From Euryodendron excelsum (taxonomy: Eukaryota; Streptophyta; Magnoliopsida; Ericales; Pentaphylacaceae), in the NCBI GenBank assembly GCA_033060915.1, contig CM065398.1, positions 68,501 through 132,500 on the forward strand: 64,000 nt of DNA. Direction: 5' to 3'. The notes beneath the pieces are model-generated. The model had not been told where the DNA came from and ran no database searches. It saw only the letters and a program-made list of their open reading frames with translations. The position numbers and the translations under genes were made by a program. Positions 57,510-64,000 of this stretch are shown in pieces. Numbering within the stretch: position 1 is the first letter of the stretch; each line of letters begins with the position of its first letter.

Positions 57510-57745
57510 TTTAGGTTTGCTAGTAATTCAAACCAAACCAAAGCGACCAAGGTTCTAGGTCTGCTAATAATCTGAACCAAACCGACCAATGTGCACTGCC
57601 ATTAGAGAGGGTTTGGCTAAATCCTATCCTGCCCTCAATAGAAAAACGTTCTGGGTCTGTTAGTAATCCGAACCAAACCGACCAATGTACACCTAGGGAT
57701 GGCTACGGGGAGGGTTTAGCTAAATCCTATCCCATCCTCAATAGA
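57510..57745 (+). repeat. About 96-bp tandem duplication spanning a hAT terminus
   Basis: GTTCTAGGTCTGCTAATAATC starts at 57552 and GTTCTGGGTCTGTTAGTAATC at 57648. Both are followed by GAACCAAACCGACCAATGT and by GAGGGTTT..GCTAAATCCTATCC. The first copy is missing the CCTAGGGATGG terminus. A third, diverged unit lies at about 57510. The flanking GGTTTGG/CCAAACC sequence itself looks like an older hAT-type end. Confidence 0.75.
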
Positions 57746-58240
57746 AAAACTCTACATCACACCCTGTCCCAAACCCATGATAGGTTGAACCTCTTCATCC
57801 CATCTCATCCCACTTAAGTTAATCGGGGTTTGGATTAAAATTGGTTTACCCCGTATAAAGTTTTAAAACAAAATTAAATTTCTAAAAATAAAAAATAATA
57901 CAAATTATAGTAAATCTAACACAATATAAAATTGAGAAAGAAAGATACTTAAATCTAAGATATATGTAGTAACATTAGAATTCTAATGTTTATGTATATA
58001 CTAAAGATATTTTGTATAGTTAAATATAATATAACTATTTAGGGTTTTCATAATGTAATGGGGGTGAGTTCGGGGTAGGTTGACCTAAACCCTACCGCTT
58101 TCCAAACCCACATCGGGTTTTGTTTTCTTCCTTATATCCTACTCTTAACCCGTTTATTCATACCCTAAACATTTCCTATTAAGAGTAGGGTAAAGCGGAG
58201 TTCAAATTTTTCCGGTCCAATTATCATCCTTATGTGCACC
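57686..58240. mobile_element. Small hAT-type non-autonomous element, 8-bp target duplication
   Basis: Element 57694-58232 (539 bases) with termini TAGGGATGGCTA and, inverted, TAAGGATGATAA. It is flanked by TGTACACC and TGTGCACC (8 bases, one mismatch). It is rich in GGGTTT/AACCC words near both ends and has no ORF. An 8-base duplication with TAGGG-type ends is characteristic of the hAT superfamily. Confidence 0.75.
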
Positions 58241-59644
58241 CTTTACCCCCAACTATGGGGAGACAGAATAAGGGTATACAATCAGCCTATGAAATAATTG
58301 TGAGGAGTCAAAATAACTGTGTACAGTCAATAGATGAAGCGGATTACAAGGATTCAACCTAATAAATGTGAGTATCTAAAATCACTTGGTTTGGCATGTG
58401 CGAAATTGACACCGGAAAGGATGGTTTGATCTATCTTGCAACAACAGCTTGAGTTTCTCAAAACTTTTGCTGAGACATACATCGGTATGTTGATAGATTG
58501 GAATGAGACCTAAATGTCAAAGGGGGGGCTCCCTTCCTTTTGATTTTGAAATTTGCATTGTATCCCTAATAATACAAGCCGTTAGAAGAAGACTCTTCCT
58601 AGGAGTGACATATACAGAATACGAGTACCAGTACTGACTAATGCTTCCTATTAAAGGCAAACAGTACTCTCAGATCTTCAAAACTTTAGCCCCCTCCCTG
58701 AGTGGTACGGTGGCCATATTAAGTTGGTGATCTAAAATAGGATCCCCTTAATACAAGTACTAGGGGACCAATTCCAACCTCACCATGACATCACTCTACT
58801 AGGGCCCCGACTACTTATTGGATAAAAAAGGTTAATGCCAATGTGATGCTTAATGGTATGTGCCCTGCTCGTATGTGTGATTTTCTTGAAAGCCAGAAAT
58901 GAGTGTTTGTACTATCAATTACGCAAACAACCTATTCATTAGATATTTTCATTTATTCCAGTACGAGGGTAAAGGCAAAGATGTAATCATATATTGAAAT
59001 AAGTCCATTTTTATGAAGGCATAATAGCAACAAAAATGATAATTGAAAAACATAATGCTAGTTAAAATAACAATGATGATGTTAATGATATACTGAAGGA
59101 CTCCGAAAAATGGGTCGCAAGAGAGAGTTTTCATGTCTCGAATCCTTTAAGTGTAACTAGGTCTTAGTAGAATCTCAAACTATCACAACCGATCTTAGTT
59201 CGCATAAAAATGTTTCATTATAGAGGCAAACCTGAAATCAAGCCTTTATGTGACTAGTAAATCTGTGTCCCTTGGGTGCAAGGAATCCATATTCATGTTT
59301 TGCATGAATGATTTGCTTTCCCTTTTATTTTTGGAAAGGTTCAAACACCTAATCTTTAGGGTGTACCATGTCACCCAAAATGAGTGTTTTCGAAATCATG
59401 ACTTTTTTTTTTGTTTATAAAATCATAGTTTTATATAGAAAACATGCTATGCTATTTCATAGAAAGCAGTTCTTTTATTTTGAAAGGCATTTTACCTATT
59501 TTGGTCTGTCATCTGGTCTAGTTCCAGGGATTCTATTGTGCGCTGAAAAGCAATTAAGCATTCAATCGGCCCAAAAATTGGCATCATACCTCACTCTTGC
59601 GACCTCTGAACTAGGGTTATTTCCATTTGTCATCATTATATATG
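58241..59644. mobile_element. Degraded Tat-like leader fragment
   Basis: The block TAATGCTTCCTATTAAAGGC ... CAGATCTTCAAAACTTTAGC ... AGTTGGTGATCTAAAATAGG (58636-58745) aligns with 13660-13750 of the complete element. The rest is too diverged to align by eye. No gene was seen; the ORF 59368-59655 lacks recognisable domains. Confidence 0.5.
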
Positions 59645-59883
59645 TATGGATCTAGGGCTATCAATGGATCAGGTCTAATCCGAACCCAACTTAGACCCGA
59701 TCCCTTAGACCTGGATTCAAATATCCAATCTCGGCAAGGTAATCCTTCGAAACCTAAATTTGTCATATCCGTTCATTTTCAGATCGGATATGGTCAGAAT
59801 CGATAGACCCAATTAGGGACCCGATACACGACAAAAAAATTTGCGTATTTTTTACCTTATTGAACGATTTGGGGATGAAGCCC

Positions 59884-59938
<55 letters not shown>

Positions 59939-61020
59939 ACGACCATTCTCTTTCTCATCTGCTTCATGTTCTTTTCATTTTTCCCCAGTTTTGAACATAG
60001 GTTCTTGTGATTGGAGGTTGTGGCAACACATAAATTCTTCCGACTGTTGAATTGGGCATTGTGTTCTCTCTCATCATATGGCTCCGGTTCGATTCTTTTG
60101 GCTCCTTCTTCTCTATTCTCTTGACAAAACTGAGGATCTCACTCGAATGAGTCACAAATCCTTCTTCTCTATTCTCTTGAGGGCTGTAGAGGATTGCTAT
60201 TCTGTTCATACAAGAGAAGTGCCTTTATTCTTTCTTTTAAGCAATGCTGTGGGTTTCTTAGTGGGTGACCCACATGGGTCTTACTAAAAAAATCATAGTA
60301 CATATTTTGCTAATATAACAGAGGAAGCTGAACAGAGCTTTAAACAAATAAGGAAGATGAAGGCAGAGAGAGGCAGATTAGGATTTGGTGTGATTTTGGG
60401 TTTTTTTTTTTGTTTGGGATGTATTTGAGTAGGTGAAGGTTACCAATGCAGTGTTTGAAGGTTAGTAATATGAGCACTCCATTTCTTGCTCTTGGTACTC
60501 CACCCACCGCATGGGTTTTCTTTTTTACTGCATTGGTAAACCCAAGGCCTTTTGAAGGTTGAGTGGGAAAGCTTAAACGGCTTAGTTTTCGAGCTCCGTG
60601 CCATCTCTCTCTTTTTCTCTCTCTCTTTCTCTCTCTCTCTCATGCCACTCTTTTTCAAAACAGCGAATAGCTACCATCGGCGTGACCGAAGATCAGTCGC
60701 CCACTGATAGTAGTATTTTCCTTCAAAAAAATTCAACTCCAATGTCAACTTTTGTTTAAATATTAGAATATTGGGTTTACATTGGAAAGCAAGCAACGTT
60801 CTCTAAATAATAAAAAAACGAAAAATAATTTTAAAACATTAAATGGGTCGGGTTAGATATTTGGGTCTAGGTCTGATTGTTAATAAACCGAGTCTGTGAT
60901 CATCAAATCCGATACATTAATTTCGGGTCCAAATCGGATCAATAGATTTTTAAATCAGATCGGATCCGAGTCTAGTCGGGTCTGGACTAAGCCCGGTTCA
61001 TTAACAGGCCTATATGCATA
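59645..61020. mobile_element. hAT-type non-autonomous element, about 1.36 kb
   Basis: Element 59653-61012 with termini TAGGGCTATCAATGGATC and, inverted, TAGGCCTGTTAATGAACC. The flanks are TATGGATC and TATGCATA (8 bases, two mismatches). Both ends are rich in GGGTC/GACCC and CGGAT words in inverted orientation. The interior has TC/AC microsatellites (59887-59936, 60605-60640) and small ORFs without recognisable domains, so it lacks a transposase. It interrupts the Tat-like fragment on either side. Confidence 0.7.
59887..59936 (+). repeat. (TC)n(AC)n microsatellite
   Basis: About 19 TC units followed by about 6 AC units inside the hAT-type element. Confidence 0.95.
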
Positions 61021-61450
61021 ATGTCAGTTATGTGTAGTTGTGCAATGCAAAAGTAATGCTAGTTTTATATGTTTATGCAAGGTGCTTATGTGCAAGTACA
61101 GTGCATGTATGTATGTTGGCGGCATGATAAAGGCTTTATTATGACCGAACCCAGGGAGTCAGGCCAAGCTTAGTTCCAACTAGTTTGACTATTGTGGGAC
61201 TATTTTTGAAACCATATTTTGATTTTAAGAACGTTTTCATTGTGTCTAAGAAGAGAACTTAGACTACTTAAAGTTAGTTTGATTTGATTTGCTTTTGAAA
61301 AGTTATGTTGACAGTTTTTGAAAAGGCTTCATTGGTAGCCACTCGTCTAGGAGGTTTGGAAAATTTTGGACCCATGAGTCAACTGAGGAGTCGGGCTTAT
61401 GCTATTTTGATCAAGCCTAAAAAAGATTTCAGACTATCTACTCCGCCGGT
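61021..61450 (-). mobile_element. Tat-like LTR fragment right of the hAT insertion
   Basis: TTATGACCGAACCCAGGGAGTCAGGCCAAGC at 61139 corresponds to the GTGACCGCACCC...AATCAGGTCAGTC block of the Tat LTRs (22184-22240). It continues the fragment interrupted by the hAT-type element. Confidence 0.45.
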
Positions 61451-61480
61451 CACCACCACGTACTTCATTTTCTCTTTTCT

Positions 61481-61512
61481 TTTCTTCCTTCCTTCCTTCC
61501 TTCCTTTCTTCT
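61481..61512 (+). repeat. (TTCC)n microsatellite
   Basis: TTCC repeated about six times within a T/C-rich tract. Confidence 0.9.
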
Positions 61513-61534
61513 TTTTCGATGCAGAACCATAGAA

Positions 61535-62510
61535 CTAAATCGCAGTCGCGGACCGAGACGCGGACGCGGTCGCGGTGTAACGGACGCGGACATCGCGAAG
61601 GTTACGTAATGGGACGCGGTCACCGCCATCGTGAATATTTTTTAAGATTAGCAGATTTCGATAAAATCATTGTTACATACGTCTTTTATTCCATAATAAT
61701 CTATTCTAATTGTTTTAAATAGTTTTGAATCAATTTTAACATATTCTAATATAACATTTAGCTCTATCATATTTGTTATCAAGTCTTATGGTGATAGAAA
61801 TTATAAAATTAGAAGCATGACAAAAATAATCATGGAAGAGCTAACAACAACATAACACACTAAAAAAAAAAAAGAAAGAAAAAATTACATAGACAAACAG
61901 TTAACAGCTAAGGTAATAAATTGGATTGCAAAATGGGTCCATAAAAAAGCCCAATCGATGTATGTAGGTATTTATATTTATGTGGAACAAGAGGGGTTAT
62001 TAATTATCATATGACAGGAGAAAAGTAGAAGAAAAGTAAACAGTTATAATGAGGAGAGAGAAACATATAATGAAAACAAGAAACAAGTTAAAATCCCTCA
62101 GTTCTCTTCTCCCCATCTTCTCTCACTACATCGTCTCTACCACTGAAAAGGTACTTGGTTGCACTCTTTCTCTCTGTATCTAAACAAAAGAAAGCAAACA
62201 AACAAGAACTGAAAAATCAGATACGAAGTGTAAAGGGTGGTCACCGAGACGAAGATCAGAAGCGTGAATGGTTAGATGACTACAACAACCAGATCTGTGC
62301 TGGATTGAGGCGTAACGGTGAGTAACAGCCGTTACAGTCGCCGGAACGGCGTAACGGCCGTTACAGAAGCGCTACGGCGGCATATCGGACGATACGGATG
62401 TGATCTACCTTCAGCCGCTACAAAAGGCCTGTAACGGGATCGCTGTCTGCCGATACGATTATGTAACGGCCGTTACGACCGTTACGGACCGATATTTAGT
62501 TCTATGTGCA
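61535..62510. repeat. Repeat with CpG-dense palindromic ends
   Basis: Two CpG-rich blocks (61540-61635: CGCGGACGCGGTCGCGGTG; 62305-62500: repeated GTAACGG/CCGTTAC) flank an AT-rich core. GTAACGGCCGTTAC, a 14-base perfect palindrome, occurs at 62351-62364 and 62463-62476. The arrangement suggests the two ends of a DNA transposon or MITE, but target duplications were not identified. Confidence 0.5.
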
Positions 62511-63270
62511 GAACACCAAGAGCTAGTGTTGCTTCTCTTCTCCTTTTCTTGCCTTGTCTTGTCTTATACCTTATCTTATGGGGAAGTATAATGATGATCA
62601 ACAACCCAATTCACAAGAATCCCCCTCCCTGTTTCCAGACGATGAGTAGATGATTGACTTCTACTTATATGCATATTAGAAAAACACAGATTAAGTGTAA
62701 AGGTTTATAATGCCTACTATATCATACACAAACAACACAAAGGAGAGTTAGTTAGGCATTTCAACATAAACAGAGTGGGGAAAAAGAAAACAAACAATAA
62801 AAATATAATAAAATAAAAGAGCGGACACTAATCTTTGTTCCTATCAGAGTCAAAGCACTATCGTGGCGGCGTCTTTGTGCCTTATCTACCCTCTCTTCAT
62901 CATCGGAAAGAAAGGTACAAAGAGTATGAGAAAGAAACCAAGAGCGTGAAAGAGAGAACAGAAAAAGAACCTGGGGGAAAATGGAAATGGTGGTTAGGGG
63001 AAGGAATGAGTGAGATTGGAGGCGTTGGGGAAGACGAGGCAATGGCGGCTTTTATATGTTTCGTTATTAGCTATTTGCTACTAAAATTATTAAAAATTTA
63101 TAAGTAAAAACTGAAAATGCTAAAACCCCACAAAGTTGAAGCAAACCCTCAAAGCAACAGAAAGCGAAAGCCGCCCGCCCACTCGCTTGCCGTCTGTCAC
63201 GTTAAAGAGGCACGGCTAATTTCGTGACTGGTCAAAATTTGATCTTAATTCCCAACATAAGGCGTGTTTC
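62511..63270. other. Unassigned stretch
   Basis: No supported gene. Low-complexity purine-rich segments (62880-63030) give overlapping ORFs on both strands (62761-63042 minus, 62835-63107 plus) without recognisable domains. Confidence 0.35.
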
Positions 63271-63274
63271 AACT

Positions 63275-63505
63275 TTATTCGGCAATACGAGTTCAGCGCT
63301 TTTTCAATTAGTATTTTTAAAGAAAACGCTAATTTGAAAAGCATTTATATTGTATTTGTACACTCTATCCAGTAAGCTGTATAAACGCTAATCCAATTAG
63401 CATTTTTTTTAAAACGTTAATAAGAAAAGCGTTTTTTAAAAACGCTAGTTCAAAAAGCGTTTTAGTAAAAATCGCTTTTCCAAAAAGCGTTTAAATCAGT
63501 AAAAT
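63275..63505. repeat. AAAGCGTTTT-motif repeat, likely MITE remnant
   Basis: About eight variants of AAAAGCGTTTT/AAAACGCT, in both orientations and often next to CTAATT/AATTAG, in 230 bases. Inverted orientation within a short AT-rich block fits a MITE-like foldback. Ends were not resolved. Confidence 0.5.
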
Positions 63506-63555
63506 CACCCCCCTGGCACAAGCAAACTTTAAAATCTATCACGAAAATTTCACAA

Positions 63556-64000
63556 TTGTGTAACATTTGAACGGGGACTCCGATTGACGTGCCGTCAACT
63601 CCCACACGTCACTCAAGACCCCCCGGAGCCTCTCGTCCAGTTTCACAGTCCCCGGACCTTTCCTCCCTAATTCGATACCCCGGAGGCCTAATTGCCCTAA
63701 CTTCGAAAGTTCATATCCTGAAATCCCAAAGAATTGCGTAACATTTGAACAGGGACTCCGATTGACATGTCGTTAACTCCCACACGTCACTCGGGACCCC
63801 CTAGAGCCTCCCATTCAGTTTCGCAGTCCCCGGACCTTTCCTCCCCAATTCGGTACCCCGGAGGCCTAATTGCCCTAACTCCAAAAGTCCATATCTTGAA
63901 ATCCCGAAAAATTGCGTAACATTTGAACGGGGACTCTGATTGACGTGCCGTCAACTCCCACATGTCACTCGGGACCCCCCGGAGCCTCCTATCCAGTTTT
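63556..64000 (+). repeat. 178-bp satellite tandem array, open at the right edge
   Basis: TAACATTTGAAC starts at 63561, 63739 and 63917, an exact 178-base period. Units share GGGACTCCGATTGACGTGCC, CAACTCCCACACGTCACTC, CAGTCCCCGGACCTTTCC and CCCCGGAGGCCTAATTGCCC. About 2.5 units are visible and the array continues beyond the window. The period is in the nucleosomal range typical of plant centromeric or subtelomeric satellites; these units are GC-richer than most. Confidence 0.9.

Noticed and set aside
62761..63107. Overlapping ORFs of 93 and 90 codons on opposite strands
   Set aside because: Low-complexity purine/pyrimidine-rich DNA, no domain, mutually exclusive frames.

Overview
This window is nuclear DNA from a flowering plant, probably a eudicot; I cannot name the species. 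Plant Ty3/gypsy (Tat-like, Athila-like) and Ty1/copia elements, hAT-type elements, microsatellites and a 178-bp satellite account for most of it. I found no host protein gene I could defend. Nearly every coding trace is a decayed transposon ORF, so the window reads as heterochromatic, probably pericentromeric or otherwise repeat-dense.

Layout. (1) About 1-16064: one Tat-like Ty3/gypsy element on the minus strand. Its 3' LTR runs off the left edge (1-915), followed by a polypurine tract (916-935), an antisense, intron-containing plant-mobile-domain (PMD) ORF on the plus strand (about 1190-4166), a stretch without recognisable pol, a gag remnant (6130-7257), the gag/leader side (12510-14207), the primer-binding site and a truncated 5' LTR (14226-16064). 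A 5.25-kb solo LTR of the same family (7258-12504, target duplication GTAAG) interrupts gag. (2) 16065-32308: a non-coding, LARD-like LTR element. Its right LTR holds a second Tat solo LTR on the minus strand (21491-32263), which in turn holds a third on the plus strand (26020-31681, target duplication GAGTA). (3) 32309-38894: a decayed Athila-like integrase fragment, short tandem repeats and unassigned AT-rich DNA. (4) 38900-44852: a SIRE-like copia element deleted for pol, with an unrelated solo LTR in each of its LTRs. (5) 45312-49669: a non-autonomous Athila-type element with near-identical LTRs and target duplication CTTGG. (6) 51831-57360: a full-length but dead Tork/Tnt1-like copia element on the minus strand. 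(7) 57480-61450: two hAT-type elements, one inserted in an old Tat leader/LTR fragment. (8) 61480-64000: CpG-dense palindromic DNA, a GCGTTTT-motif repeat, and a 178-bp satellite array that leaves the window on the right.

Most notable. The PMD ORF lies antisense between gag and the 3' LTR. It is almost frame-perfect but carries about 15 stop codons, mostly TAG/TAA where Gln fits, which looks like methylcytosine deamination decay. Its upstream region carries the same GGCGCC-centred inverted repeats as the LTR promoter. The very long Tat LTRs carry tandem arrays (81 bp and 157 bp) and two hairpins downstream of the TATA box; in one copy nearly every stem position pairs by Watson-Crick or G-U. 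These points come from reading the sequence; family names are from motif recognition without database searches.
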